Counted from the first letter of the stretch, positions 50,344-58,845 are shown. The stretch is 64,000 nucleotides of DNA from Lysobacter sp. Root494 (GCF_001427225.1 NZ_LMFH01000001.1:410330-474329); one strand, 5' to 3'. The notes: generated by a model from the sequence alone, not told the origin. A program made the numbers and translations.

Positions 50344-50970
50344 ATGAGACTCGTGGGACGTATTTCAGACTGGATCGACGACAAGGGTTATGGCTTCGTC
50401 GTGCCGCACGATGGCGGGATGCGCGCGTTCGTGCACGTGAAGGCATTCCAGGGCGGATCGCGGCGGCCGGTCGAAGGGGACCTGGTTTCCTACGAGACGG
50501 CAAAGGACGCGAAGGGCCGCGTGAATGCGGTCAACGTGCGCTTCGCCGGGCAGCGCATCCAGTCGCGGCCGCTTCGCGATGAGCGACGCACGCCGTCGCG
50601 TCGCGTTCCGCGCGCGGTGATGGGCGTGCTTGCGCTGGTCGCGATCGCTGCGATGGCGGCGATGGGCCGGGTGCCGGTCGTGGTGCCGCTGGTCTACGCG
50701 TTGATGAGCCTCGCCTCGTTCCTCGTGTACTGGTGGGACAAGGACGCGGCGGGAGCGAAGCGCTGGCGCACGGCGGAAGACACGCTGCACCTGCTGGATC
50801 TGCTCGGCGGCTGGCCGGGTGCCTTGATCGCGCAACAGCAATTCCGCCACAAGACGGTGAAGGCGTCGTTCCAGGTGGGGTTCTGGATCACCGTGCTGCT
50901 CAATGTCGCCGGCGTGGCCTGGCTCGTTCGCAGCGGTGCGGTGGATGCGCTCACGCGGTGGCTGGCCTGA
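50344..50970 (+). CDS. Cold-shock-domain/DUF1294 membrane protein
   Basis: The 208-residue protein has a cold-shock domain at 1-65 (RISDWIDDKGYGFVVPHDGG, then FVHVKAF) and, after a basic linker, a DUF1294 part with three hydrophobic helices (residues ~88-205; LASFLVYWWDKDAA and LLGGWPGALIAQQQFRHKT are typical). The domain pair is common in gammaproteobacteria; it could link RNA binding with the membrane. Its role is unknown. Confidence 0.88.
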   Translation: MRLVGRISDWIDDKGYGFVVPHDGGMRAFVHVKAFQGGSRRPVEGDLVSYETAKDAKGRVNAVNVRFAGQRIQSRPLRDERRTPSRRVPRAVMGVLALVAIAAMAAMGRVPVVVPLVYALMSLASFLVYWWDKDAAGAKRWRTAEDTLHLLDLLGGWPGALIAQQQFRHKTVKASFQVGFWITVLLNVAGVAWLVRSGAVDALTRWLA

Positions 50971-51058
50971 GCAAGCCGGGGCGTCGCGATGGCGGACTTG
51001 GAGCGGTTTCCGGTGGAGCGCGGCTGACGGATTCGCCGCCGCGCTCCTGTCGAAACAG

Positions 51059-51931
51059 TCAGCGCTTGAACAGCGCGTTGATCTGTCCGTAGTTGCCGCG
51101 CGGTGCGTCGCCCGCGCGTCCGTCCTGGAGGAATGCGGAGGCCAGCGTGCCGACGTGCGCGAACACCGCTTCGGCCAGGTCGGAACCCGCGCTGAGGCGG
51201 CGCACGCCGAGGGCTTCGAGTTCGGCCAGCGGCGGTAGCGCGGGGCGCAGCATCACGTTGAGCGGGAGTGGGGTGCCGCTGGCAATCGCGCGGATCGCGT
51301 CGGCTTCGGTCAGGCCGGGGACGAACAGGCCGTCGGCGCCGGCGTCGCGGTAGAGCGCGGCGCGTTCGAGGACGGCTTCGACGCGGCGTTCGGGCGGGGC
51401 GAGTCCGCGCAGGTACACGTCGGTGCGTGCGTTGATGTAGACGTCGAGTCCGCGCGCGGTCAGTGCGCGCTTGATGCGCGCGATCTTGGCGGCGAGGAGC
51501 TGCGCTTCGGCGGCGCCGTCTTCGAGGTTGATGCCGACCACGCCGAATTCGGCCAGCCGCACGACGTGGCTGGCGACGGTGTCGGGGTCGTCGGAATAGC
51601 CGCCTTCCACGTCCATGCTCAGCGGCACGCGCACGACGCGCGCGATCTCGGCAGCGACGGCGAAGAGTTGTTCGACGGGAAGCTGGTCGCCATCGGCGTA
51701 GCCGCGGCTCCAGGCGACACCGGCGCTGGTGGTCGCGATGGCCGGTGCGCCGAGGCTTTCGATCAGGCGCGCGCTGCCGGCGTCCCAGGCGTTGGCGATG
51801 CGCAGCACGCCCTGCGCGTGCAGGCGGCGGAAGTGGGCGGCGTGTTCGGCGTGGGACATGGAGGCGCTCGGTGGGCGAGGGGCGGCCAGCTTCGCAGATG
51901 CATGCGGGGCTTGCGCGCTGGTTTCGGACAT
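51059..51931 (-). CDS. Isocitrate lyase/PEP mutase family protein
   Basis: The 290-residue protein belongs to the PEP mutase/isocitrate lyase barrel superfamily: IANAWDAGSARLIESLGAPAI, the metal-binding MDVEGGYSDD, GINLEDG and INARTDVYLRG. Members include oxaloacetate decarboxylase, 2-methylisocitrate lyase and phosphonomutase. The sequence alone does not choose between them; the KKCG-type lyase loop is absent, so isocitrate lyase itself is unlikely. It stands alone. Confidence 0.85.
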   Translation of the reverse strand: MSETSAQAPHASAKLAAPRPPSASMSHAEHAAHFRRLHAQGVLRIANAWDAGSARLIESLGAPAIATTSAGVAWSRGYADGDQLPVEQLFAVAAEIARVVRVPLSMDVEGGYSDDPDTVASHVVRLAEFGVVGINLEDGAAEAQLLAAKIARIKRALTARGLDVYINARTDVYLRGLAPPERRVEAVLERAALYRDAGADGLFVPGLTEADAIRAIASGTPLPLNVMLRPALPPLAELEALGVRRLSAGSDLAEAVFAHVGTLASAFLQDGRAGDAPRGNYGQINALFKR

Positions 51932-51991
51932 CGATGTGTTGCGCCGGCCACCGCATGAAGGATCGTGAGCGGGCGTTACGCCTCGTTGCGA

Positions 51992-52435
51992 TCAGTTCGG
52001 CCACGCCCCCGGCAACAACGCGAGGGCCGCCAATGCGCCGATCGCGGCGACAGCGAGGGTCCAGTAAATCCAGCCGCGCGACGGGCTCGCCCGCCTGCCT
52101 GCCGGTCGCGCGGCGTCCTGTTTGCCCGGAGCGGCATACACGCGGAAGCGCAACTGGTCGAAGGTGACTTCATCGCCGATGCGAGCGACGGCGATGGCGA
52201 TGCGTTGCCCGTTGATAAAGCTGCCGTTGGCGGAGCGGAGGTCTTCGATCTCCAGGCCATCGCGGGTGGGGCGCAGCCGTGCGTGCCTGCGCGACAACCC
52301 GGGCACCGTGATGCTGATGTCGCATTCCGGTGCACGCCCGATCACCGTCGGCGACAGCAGCTGATAGCTGCGGCCGAAGGCTTCGCCAGCGACGCCGCGC
52401 AGCGTGTACTCCGGGTCGGGGATGACGATGGCCAT
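51992..52435 (-). CDS. FHA-domain protein with C-terminal membrane anchor
   Basis: The 147-residue protein has an FHA domain at ~20-105 (VIGRAPECDISI, SRRHARL, DLRSANGSFING), which binds phosphothreonine peptides. A basic linker and one transmembrane helix (~120-142) follow. Anchored FHA proteins often serve in Ser/Thr-kinase or secretion control; no kinase is near. Confidence 0.88.
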   Translation of the reverse strand: MAIVIPDPEYTLRGVAGEAFGRSYQLLSPTVIGRAPECDISITVPGLSRRHARLRPTRDGLEIEDLRSANGSFINGQRIAIAVARIGDEVTFDQLRFRVYAAPGKQDAARPAGRRASPSRGWIYWTLAVAAIGALAALALLPGAWPN

Positions 52436-52535
52436 TGCATGCCTTGGGTTGCGGGACGCGCATGGTCAGTGAGTGGAGCGGCGCCGTCCAGTGGGGCCTG
52501 GCTGAAGTGGGCTTCATGGCGTTTCGCACCGGGAA

Positions 52536-52567
52536 AGAAAAACGGCGGGGCTTGCGCCCCGCCGTTT
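52536..52567 (-). terminator. Rho-independent terminator of the fasciclin gene
   Basis: An 11-bp stem (AACGGCGGGGC / GCCCCGCCGTT) with a short loop is followed on the minus strand by a T-rich run. It lies 25 bp after the fasciclin gene stop. Confidence 0.85.
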
Positions 52568-52591
52568 CCGTTACGACTTACGACAACGACA

Positions 52592-53035
52592 TTACTGCTT
52601 GGTCGGAATATTGACCTTGTCGATGCCGTGGATGACGCCGTTGCTCGAGCTGATGTCGCCCGTGGTCACCATCGCGCCGTCGATGCTGACCTTGTCGCCG
52701 GTCAGCTTGACCGGAGCCTGTTGGCCATTGACGGTCCTGGCGTTCTCCCACTTGCCGACGTCGGCGAGCGGCTTGCGGCCGTTGACGACGTGGTAGTTGA
52801 GCAGCGAGACGAGTTCTTCCTTGTTCTCGGGCTTGAGCAGGTTGTCCAGCTTGCCGGCAGGCAGCTTTTCGAAGGCGGCGTCGGTGGGCGCGAAGATGGT
52901 GAACGGCCCCACGCCGCGGAAGGTGTCGCTCAGGCCGGCGTGTTCGACGGCCTTGCCGAAGGTCTTGAATGAGCCGTTGGCGGCCGCGGCATCCATGAGG
53001 TTCTGGTTGCTGGGGACATTGGTGGTGGTGTTCAT
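52592..53035 (-). CDS. Fasciclin (FAS1) domain protein
   Basis: The 147-residue protein is one FAS1 domain: LMDAAAANGSFKTFGKAVEHAGL, the H1-like GPFTIFAPTDAAFEKLP, LLNYHVVNGRK and the H2-like SSNGVIHGIDKVNIP. FAS1 proteins mediate adhesion. No signal peptide is visible; many short bacterial forms start like this. A terminator follows. Confidence 0.92.
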   Translation of the reverse strand: MNTTTNVPSNQNLMDAAAANGSFKTFGKAVEHAGLSDTFRGVGPFTIFAPTDAAFEKLPAGKLDNLLKPENKEELVSLLNYHVVNGRKPLADVGKWENARTVNGQQAPVKLTGDKVSIDGAMVTTGDISSSNGVIHGIDKVNIPTKQ

Positions 53036-53312
53036 GGTTTGAATCCTTTGAGTGTCGCGCAGTGCGAAATGCGCGGACGGCCGAAGCCGGGCTCCTGCCG
53101 ATGGCAGGGGCGGAGGGCTCAGTGCGGATGGGGAGTGGGTCGTACTGCGCGGCTGAGTGGCCGTTACGACATTGCGTCGTAGTGCCAGGGCACAGTGCGC
53201 GCTTCGTTGTTAGCTGAGTGTTATTCCGACTGCGTGATGCGATCACTGCACGCGTTTACCGGGCGCTGGTACACGGAGGTACAGACTCGGGGTTTCCCGA
53301 GGCTGAGCGATC
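53036..53312. other. Gene-free interval upstream of the fasciclin gene
   Basis: I see no convincing gene, RNA or repeat in these 277 bp. They probably hold the fasciclin promoter. Confidence 0.5.
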
Positions 53313-53525
53313 ATGAACGAATGGAACACTCGCAAAGGCGAGATCGAAGATGCCGACAGGCAGGTGGCTGCGACGCTGGCCGCCGCTCTCGTCGCCCGCG
53401 GTTTCAACATACCCAACACAGCCATGGCGGCCGCGCAGGCGGTGGACATCTATCGGCATGTGCTGGAGCAACTGCAGATGGCGGCGACCGGCGGGATGCG
53501 TGATCACGCGCCCGCGATTTTGTGA
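53313..53525 (+). CDS. Small helical protein, hypothetical
   Basis: The 70-residue ORF begins MNEWNTRKGEIEDADRQ and continues as alanine-rich amphipathic helices (VAATLAAALVARGF, then AMAAAQAVDIYRHVLEQLQM). The composition is like a real protein, but the ribosome site is weak and I do not recognise it. Confidence 0.4.
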   Translation: MNEWNTRKGEIEDADRQVAATLAAALVARGFNIPNTAMAAAQAVDIYRHVLEQLQMAATGGMRDHAPAIL

Positions 53526-53540
53526 GCAGACGCCGTTGCG

Positions 53541-53732
53541 TCAGCCCGGCGTCGCGAGCGGTTCCTGCGTCGGACTGGCAAGCCGGGACGGAATGAATGC
53601 GTCACAGGCACGCGCGGCGAGAGGCCAGCCTTCGTTTTCGGCGGCGCCAAGTGCACGATCAGCGCATCCGGCGGGCCATTGGTCGAAGGGGCCGCGGCGG
53701 CTGACGTAACGATCCTGCTTCACGCACTTCAT
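53541..53732 (-). CDS. Possible small protein, hypothetical
   Basis: From ATG 53732, after a GGAG site, a 63-residue frame starts MKCVKQDRYVSRRGPFDQWP and has a few cysteines. No family is recognised; a chance ORF is possible. Confidence 0.3.
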   Translation of the reverse strand: MKCVKQDRYVSRRGPFDQWPAGCADRALGAAENEGWPLAARACDAFIPSRLASPTQEPLATPG

Positions 53733-53853
53733 GGTGGTCTCCAACGCATCGTGCGTTGGTTGTACGCGTGTATCGGTGCCCGGGCATGAACAGCCTCTCG
53801 ACCTGCCGACGGATTCGCTCTTCCACGGCGAAGCGGTCAAACCCACTGCCGCG

Positions 53854-54351
53854 TCATTTCGATTTCGCCGGCTCCGCCTTGCGATTGCGCGGGTCGTCCT
53901 TCGCATCGACGTAGTTGATCTGGAACGGGCCGGTGCCGTGGATTTGCACGACGGCGCCGCTGGTCGTCGAAGCTTCGTGCTGCATCTGCGCGGGGAGCAG
54001 GACGTAGTCGCCGGGCGCGAAGGTTTCGGCGTGGGCCTTGGCGGCCTCGCCCATCGAGAGCGTCAACGAGCCTTCGAGGACGGTCACGTGTTCGTCGCCG
54101 GGATGCCAGTGGCGGGCGATGCGGTAGCCGGCGGGCATCTTCAGGCGGATCACGAACAGGCTGCCGGCCTTGCCGGGATCGCCGGAGACCAGGGCGAACT
54201 GCGCGCCGCGTTCGAGGAAGGGCGGCGCGTCGCCCCAGGCGATGTCGGCCGCGCGCGCCATCACGTGGCTGGGTGCCGCGGGTGCGGTGGCGGGTTCGGC
54301 GGCGAGTGCGCCGGTGGACAGCAGGAGCAGGGGAAGCAGGGCGGATTTCAT
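53854..54351 (-). CDS. Exported cupin-domain protein
   Basis: The 165-residue protein has a signal peptide (MKSALLPLLLLSTGALAAEP) and a cupin core: motif 1 RIARHWHPGDEHVTVLEGSL (two histidines and a glutamate) and motif 2 near FAPGDYVLLPAQMQHEAS. The metal-binding residues are intact. Exported single-domain cupins are often annotated as quercetinase-like or sensor proteins; the substrate is unknown. ATG 54351 is chosen as signal-peptide start; the frame open to 54702 is repeat DNA. Confidence 0.88.
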   Translation of the reverse strand: MKSALLPLLLLSTGALAAEPATAPAAPSHVMARAADIAWGDAPPFLERGAQFALVSGDPGKAGSLFVIRLKMPAGYRIARHWHPGDEHVTVLEGSLTLSMGEAAKAHAETFAPGDYVLLPAQMQHEASTTSGAVVQIHGTGPFQINYVDAKDDPRNRKAEPAKSK

Positions 54352-54507
54352 CAGCGTGTCTCCTCGTTCACGCACGCAGGCGTGGCGACGGCGGAATCGC
54401 CGTACTGGAGACAACGCAGTGGTTTGGGTGGAGCGGACTCGCGGTGGCGAACGTAGCTCGGCAATTTCGCCTTCGCCGTTGCGTCCTGTAGAGCGAAGCT
54501 TGCTCCG

Positions 54508-54799
54508 CTGCCTTCGCTTTTGGTGGCGCTCGATCAGGAGCAGCGCAGCAAGCTCCGCTCTGCAAGGCTGCACTCTCGTCGCGACGGCGATTGCCGCGGC
54601 TGATTGCAGCGGCGCAATTGCATTGCGCCCTACGGGGCTGCCTTCGCCTTGACGGCACTCGATCCAGAGCAGCGCAGCGAGCTCCGCTTTACAAAGTTTC
54701 ACCCTCGAATCGGCGACGATTGCCGCGGTTGCAGCGGCGCAATTGCATTGCGCCCTACGGGGCCTGACTGCAGCAGCGCGTGCATTGCGCCCTACGGGG
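54508..54799. repeat. Imperfect ~127-bp direct repeat plus a short third copy
   Basis: 54508-54637 and 54638-54762 are two diverged copies, back to back, each ending in GCGCAATTGCATTGCGCCC and TACGGGG. A third partial end (GCATTGCGCCCTACGGGG) lies at 54782-54799. The tail has an internal GCGCAAT/ATTGCGC dyad. This fills most of the 440-bp gap before 54792; no gene is seen there. Confidence 0.8.
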
Positions 54800-55880
54800 C
54801 GGCGGTCGGTTTCGATGCGGTTTGCGGCGGCGCATCGCGCATGGCCTGGCGGCGCGCGCTGTCTGCACGCAGCAGTTCAGTGGCAGCCTGCTGCAGGGCG
54901 GGCACGGACACCGTGTCCGGAGCCTGGCCCAGTTTCGTCGTGAGATCGGCGATCACGCGCGTGTTCGCGTAGGGGTGCGCCGCGTCGGGCGAACTGCCCT
55001 GTGCCGTGATGAAGCTCTGCAATCGCTTCTCGCTGAGCGCTCCGGTGGCACGGACGAGTTCCGCCAGTTTCGCGCGGTATTCCAGCTCCCAGTCGGCCAT
55101 GCCGGGGAAGCGGTTCTTGTCGGCCATGTGCTGGCCTTCGTGGCCGAGGAAAACGATCTGGAAGCTCTCGCCTTCGATGCCGTCCTTGTAGCGCGGCAGC
55201 ACGGCGTACAGGGCTTCTTCGGTCGCCCATCCGCCGTTGGCCACCTTGTTGCAGGAGCCGAACTGGCTCCAGCCGATCGTAGCGAAATCGTCGAGCAATT
55301 CCGCGCGCACGCGATACGGGCCGTCCAGCAGCGGCACGTCGAAGTCGCGCGTGGTCTGCGTGCGCCAGAGCATCGCGTTGTGCAGCGGCGTCACCGTGCC
55401 GAGCTGTGCGTGGTAGCCGTGCTTCTCGAGTTCGGCTTCCATGGCGTCCTCGAGCGCATCGAGATCCTTCGGCGCCGTGCCTGCGGGGCCGAGCAGCTTA
55501 CGCAAACCGGTTTCGAGTTCCACTCCGAGCGCGGCGCGGTCGTCGGGGCGGCGCAGTGCCTGCCACCAGTAGTCCTGGTAGAGCTTCAGCACGTCGCGCA
55601 CGAAGGGCTCGGTGATGTCGTCGCTGACGGGCGGCGGTGAGGCGCTTTCGAACCGCTCGATCATGCAGCTGCGGATGCGCGCGTCTTCGCCGGCGAATGC
55701 TTCGGCCGGGACCTTGCGCAGTTCCGCGAGCGCATCGGCGCTGTTGCCGCGCAGGATCGCGCCGCTGGCGCACACCAGGGCCTTGCTGGCATCGGGCGTG
55801 CTGACGGGTTCCGCGGCATGGGCGGTGAAAACCGCGGCCAGTCCCAGCATCAGGGCGGACGAAAGCAGGCGTGGGGTCAT
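54792..55880 (-). CDS. Exported protein with HExxH motif, putative metallopeptidase
   Basis: The 362-residue protein has a signal peptide (LLSSALMLGLAAVFTAHAAE). The middle shows IVFLGHEGQHMADKNRFPG, that is HEGQH, a gluzincin-like zinc motif, with a glutamate in WELEYRAKLAEL ~20 residues on that could be the third ligand. I do not recognise the family. ATG 55880 is chosen for the signal peptide; the longer frame to 56279 overlaps the AraC gene. The gene end abuts the repeat tail, which supplies its last codons. Confidence 0.7.
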   Translation of the reverse strand: MTPRLLSSALMLGLAAVFTAHAAEPVSTPDASKALVCASGAILRGNSADALAELRKVPAEAFAGEDARIRSCMIERFESASPPPVSDDITEPFVRDVLKLYQDYWWQALRRPDDRAALGVELETGLRKLLGPAGTAPKDLDALEDAMEAELEKHGYHAQLGTVTPLHNAMLWRTQTTRDFDVPLLDGPYRVRAELLDDFATIGWSQFGSCNKVANGGWATEEALYAVLPRYKDGIEGESFQIVFLGHEGQHMADKNRFPGMADWELEYRAKLAELVRATGALSEKRLQSFITAQGSSPDAAHPYANTRVIADLTTKLGQAPDTVSVPALQQAATELLRADSARRQAMRDAPPQTASKPTAAP

Positions 55881-55909
55881 GGGAGAGTCCGGCAATGGCG
55901 TTGAAGCCA

Positions 55910-56620
55910 TTACGCCGCAGCGGGCAGGCGCGCGTCTTGAACGGATTTGATCTGCCGGCGCACTTGCGATGGCGTCAGGCCGGTGATGGTGCGCGCGGTG
56001 CGGGTCAGGTGGCTCTGGTCGGCGAAGCCGGCGAGCGCCGCGACTTCGGCCAGGGTGTGTTCGCACGCGAGCAGCTCGAACGCATGGCGCCAGCGCAATT
56101 CGCGCCGCAACAACTGCGGGCTCATTCCGTGCGTGCGGGCAAGGGTTCGGCTGGCGTGCGCGGCGGAAACGCCTGCGCGGCGCGCGATGGCATCCAGGGA
56201 CGCTTCGCTGCATTGCAGTTCGTGCAGGAAGTCGGACTGCCACTCCGGCAATGCAGGCGAAGGCGCGGATTGCGTGCATGCCGCGAGCAGTTCGCCGAGG
56301 CGATGTGCTCCACCACGGGTGAGTAGCGCGCGTGCTTCATCCAGGTTAGGCACCTGCACCGCGATCAATGCGCTGCCCGCGCGTGGTGCGATCAGTTCCA
56401 GGTTGAAGACGTGCGCGCCGCGGTGGCCGAAACGATCACCGTGGGCATGGAACGCCGGATGCAGCAGCAGCGTGCCCGGCGTGCATTCGACCGGGCCGTC
56501 GGCACTGCTCTCGACATAGCTGCCTTCGGTTACGAGCGAAGCGTAGGCGGCACCGTGCCGATGCGGTGCGATCCGGTCGGAGGGAGCGTGCCGGGTTTCG
56601 AACGGGGCGCTGTCGGGCAT
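55910..56620 (-). CDS. AraC-family transcriptional regulator
   Basis: The 236-residue protein has an N-terminal cupin-like sensor (APHRHGAAYASLVTEGSYVE, then CTPGTLLLHPAFHAHGD) and a C-terminal pair of helix-turn-helices (LDAIARRAGVSAAHASRTLA and LAEVAALAGFADQSHLTR) with the family end FRR-like LTPSQVRRQ. ATG 56620 is chosen as the first start that fits. It lies 29 bp upstream of the HExxH gene on the same strand and may share its transcript. Confidence 0.9.
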   Translation of the reverse strand: MPDSAPFETRHAPSDRIAPHRHGAAYASLVTEGSYVESSADGPVECTPGTLLLHPAFHAHGDRFGHRGAHVFNLELIAPRAGSALIAVQVPNLDEARALLTRGGAHRLGELLAACTQSAPSPALPEWQSDFLHELQCSEASLDAIARRAGVSAAHASRTLARTHGMSPQLLRRELRWRHAFELLACEHTLAEVAALAGFADQSHLTRTARTITGLTPSQVRRQIKSVQDARLPAAA

Positions 56621-56772
56621 GGCCACATGATGTCGTGGTTGCACGCAAGCGCATGATGCATAAGTCACGAACGGGGTGATGCGGTGGTGTTCTTGGGGCG
56701 ATGCATCTGGTGCTGCGATGGTGGCTGCGTGGTTTCGTGTCGCGCTGAATCGGCCATCAGGTGCGGGACGGA

Positions 56773-57600
56773 TCAGCGGATCGCGCGGAGCCGCTGCGTG
56801 CCGACCCAGCGCTCGCCGGGAACCAGGACCAGCGGTTGCAGCACCGTGCCGGCTTCGATGCATACGAAGCGGCGGTAATCATCCGGGGCGAGATCACCGA
56901 TGGTCGCGGCGAGCGCGGCGCCGGGGTTCCACACCACGGCATCGGTAAAGCTTTCCTGCTCGATGGACAGTTCGCCGGTGCCATCGGCCAGCGTGAGCGG
57001 CGCGACCACGTCGTTGTAGATCCGGTCGACTTCGCCGTCGAAGCGGACTTCGTAGCTCTCCTCGCGACGCAACACGCCTCCGGCAGCGCTGTCTTCGTAA
57101 TCGCAGCCCTGCAAGCCGGCTACTGCGGCGCCTTCAAGCGCATCGACGCGAAGATAGGTGTGTAGCGCGGCGGTGAAGTCGAAGGTGCCGTCGCCGGTGT
57201 TCTCCACTTCCAGCGTGAGTTCGAGCGCGGTGGCGGAAAGGCTGACGAGCAGTCGCGCGATGAACGTATGCGGCCAGTGCGCGGTGCGTTCGTCATTGCG
57301 GAGCTCGAATGTCGCGTGTTCGTTTTCCACGCCGATGAAGCGCCACGACAGCACGCGCGCGAAGCCATGGCGCATGCCGGTGCCGCGTTCGGAGAACTGC
57401 GGAAAGATCACCGGCACGCCGCCGCGGATCGCCGAGTTGCCATCGAAGCGCGCGCGTTCGCTGAGGAACAGGCGTTCGCGCTGGTCGGCAGGGGTCCACG
57501 AAAGCACGTGTGCGCCGTGGAGGGCGATGAGGGTGCTGGCGCTTTCGTGGCTCAGGCGGATGCAGGGCAGGGCGTGGCAGGTAGTGGAGGTCGCTTGCAT
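56773..57600 (-). CDS. D-hexose-6-phosphate mutarotase (YeaD-like)
   Basis: The 275-residue protein belongs to the aldose-1-epimerase-like family of YeaD: LIALHGAHVLSWTP, IRGGVPVIFPQF, MRHGFARVLSW and VVWNPG. YeaD interconverts alpha and beta glucose-6-phosphate. Catalytic His/Glu positions (HGFAR and the FVCIEAG block) are kept. The assignment to the subfamily is firm; the exact sugar is inferred. Confidence 0.92.
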   Translation of the reverse strand: MQATSTTCHALPCIRLSHESASTLIALHGAHVLSWTPADQRERLFLSERARFDGNSAIRGGVPVIFPQFSERGTGMRHGFARVLSWRFIGVENEHATFELRNDERTAHWPHTFIARLLVSLSATALELTLEVENTGDGTFDFTAALHTYLRVDALEGAAVAGLQGCDYEDSAAGGVLRREESYEVRFDGEVDRIYNDVVAPLTLADGTGELSIEQESFTDAVVWNPGAALAATIGDLAPDDYRRFVCIEAGTVLQPLVLVPGERWVGTQRLRAIR

Positions 57601-57738
57601 GGGCGGTGGTCTGTTACGTCATCCAGGAGCGGGAATCGAATGGCTTGGTTGCTGTTGCTGTCATTCCAGCGGAAGCGGGATGTCGTCCCTTGCCGTTGCA
57701 TGGCCGGATCAGCACGGAACGCAGCACGAGCGAAGACG

Positions 57739-57765
57739 AGATTCCTGCCTTCGCGGGAATGACGA
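57739..57765 (-). repeat. REP-like palindrome, reverse copy
   Basis: A slightly varied reverse copy (ATTCCTGCCTTCGCGGGAAT core) lies just before the octamer array. A decayed forward copy is visible near 57658-57685. Confidence 0.65.
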
Positions 57766-57790
57766 TCGAAAGCGGAGGATGGAAGGCGGA

Positions 57791-57910
57791 AGCAGCAAAG
57801 CAGCAAAGCAGCAAAGCAGCAAAGCGGCAAAGCAGCAAAGCAGCAAAGCGGCAAAGCAGCAAAGCAGCAAAGCGGCAAAGCAGCAAAGCAGCAAAGCAGC
57901 AGCAAAGCGG
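57791..57910. repeat. Minisatellite: ~14 copies of an 8-bp unit
   Basis: AGCAGCAA is repeated head to tail; units at 57823, 57847 and 57871 read AGCGGCAA, so a 24-bp higher order is present. The array ends 3 bp from the stop codon of the deaminase gene. It is in no coding frame that makes sense. Confidence 0.95.
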
Positions 57911-57912
57911 CC

Positions 57913-58368
57913 TCAATCCTCGCCGATGTCCTCGTTCCACACGTCCGGATTCGCCGCGATCCAGTCGCCGAGCATCGCGATGCATTCCTCGTCGGCCAGG
58001 TCGATCACGTTCACGCCGTTCTCGCGCAGCCAGTCGATGCCGCCGTGGAAGTTCACCGATTCGCCGACGACGACCGTGCCGATGTTGAACTGCCGCACCA
58101 GCCCGCTGCAGTACCAGCACGGGGCGAGCGTGGTGACCATGATCGTGTCGCGATAGCGGCGCTGCCGGCCGGCCTTGCGGAACGCGTCGGTTTCGCCGTG
58201 CACCGAGGGGTCGCCTTCCTGCACGCGGCGGTTGTGGCCACAGCCGAGCAGTGCGCCATCGTTGCGGTAGAGCGCGGCGCCGATCGGGATGCCGCCTTCG
58301 GCGAGGCCCTGTCGCGCTTCGGCGATGGCGGTGGCGAGGAGGGCGCGGTAGTCGGGGGTGTCGATCAT
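57913..58368 (-). CDS. Cytosine deaminase, yeast Fcy1-like zinc enzyme
   Basis: The 151-residue protein has the deaminase zinc site: H57 and catalytic E59 in VHGETDAF, C84 and C87 in APCWYCSG. It also shows GGIPIGAAL, VVGESVNFHGG and the end DVWNEDIGED, which track yeast cytosine deaminase (Fcy1) through to its C-terminus. Fcy1-type enzymes turn cytosine to uracil; E. coli CodA is unrelated. AAAGGAG precedes ATG 58368. Tandem arrays flank it on both sides. Confidence 0.88.
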   Translation of the reverse strand: MIDTPDYRALLATAIAEARQGLAEGGIPIGAALYRNDGALLGCGHNRRVQEGDPSVHGETDAFRKAGRQRRYRDTIMVTTLAPCWYCSGLVRQFNIGTVVVGESVNFHGGIDWLRENGVNVIDLADEECIAMLGDWIAANPDVWNEDIGED

Positions 58369-58410
58369 GGGAGCTCCTTTAGCTCGGCATGATGCCTGCT
58401 GCGGGGCGCC

Positions 58411-58498
58411 CAGGAGCGCTCAGGAGCGCTCAGGAGCGCTGAGGAGCGCTGAGGAGCGCTGAGGAGCGCTGAGGAACGCTGAGGCGCTGAGGAGCGCA
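58411..58498. repeat. Minisatellite: ~9 copies of a 10-bp unit
   Basis: Units CAGGAGCGCT (three) and GAGGAGCGCT (the rest, one with AACGCT and one shortened by 2 bp) lie 42 bp upstream of the deaminase start, in its likely promoter region. Confidence 0.95.
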
Positions 58499-58520
58499 TG
58501 CAGCGCGTGGATACTCCGCG

Positions 58521-58784
58521 CGTCATCCCTGCGAAAGCAGGGATCCAGTGCCTCTGCTTCTGCTCGTCGTCTCCGCGAAGGTGGGCGTTGCTTCCGCTCG
58601 TCATCCCCGCGCAGGCGGGGATCCAGTGGCGTTGCTTCTCCTCGTCGTCTCAAACCTTGCCGCTGAAAGTCGCTGGATCCCCGCCTTCGCGGGGATGACG
58701 AGCAAGAGCCGAGAGCGCGAGTAAAAGGAGGGGGACGAACAGGGGCGAAAGTCGCTGGATCCCCGCTTTCGCAGGGATGACGAG
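58521..58784. repeat. Cluster of four REP-like palindromes (two forward, two reverse)
   Basis: Forward copies are at 58521-58550 and 58599-58629, reverse copies at 58671-58701 and 58751-58784, here with GGGATCC in place of GGAATCC. They fill the gap between the decamer array and ubiE. Confidence 0.8.
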
Positions 58785-58845
58785 CAAAGGGCAGAGCACG
58801 AAGCAGGCATCCCGGCCAAAACCCCAGCGATGCGATAATCCCCGC

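Noticed and set aside
57158-58156. Frame encoding repeated SSKAAKQQ residues
   Set aside because: It is a product of the 8-bp minisatellite read through; the real genes on the minus strand explain both ends.
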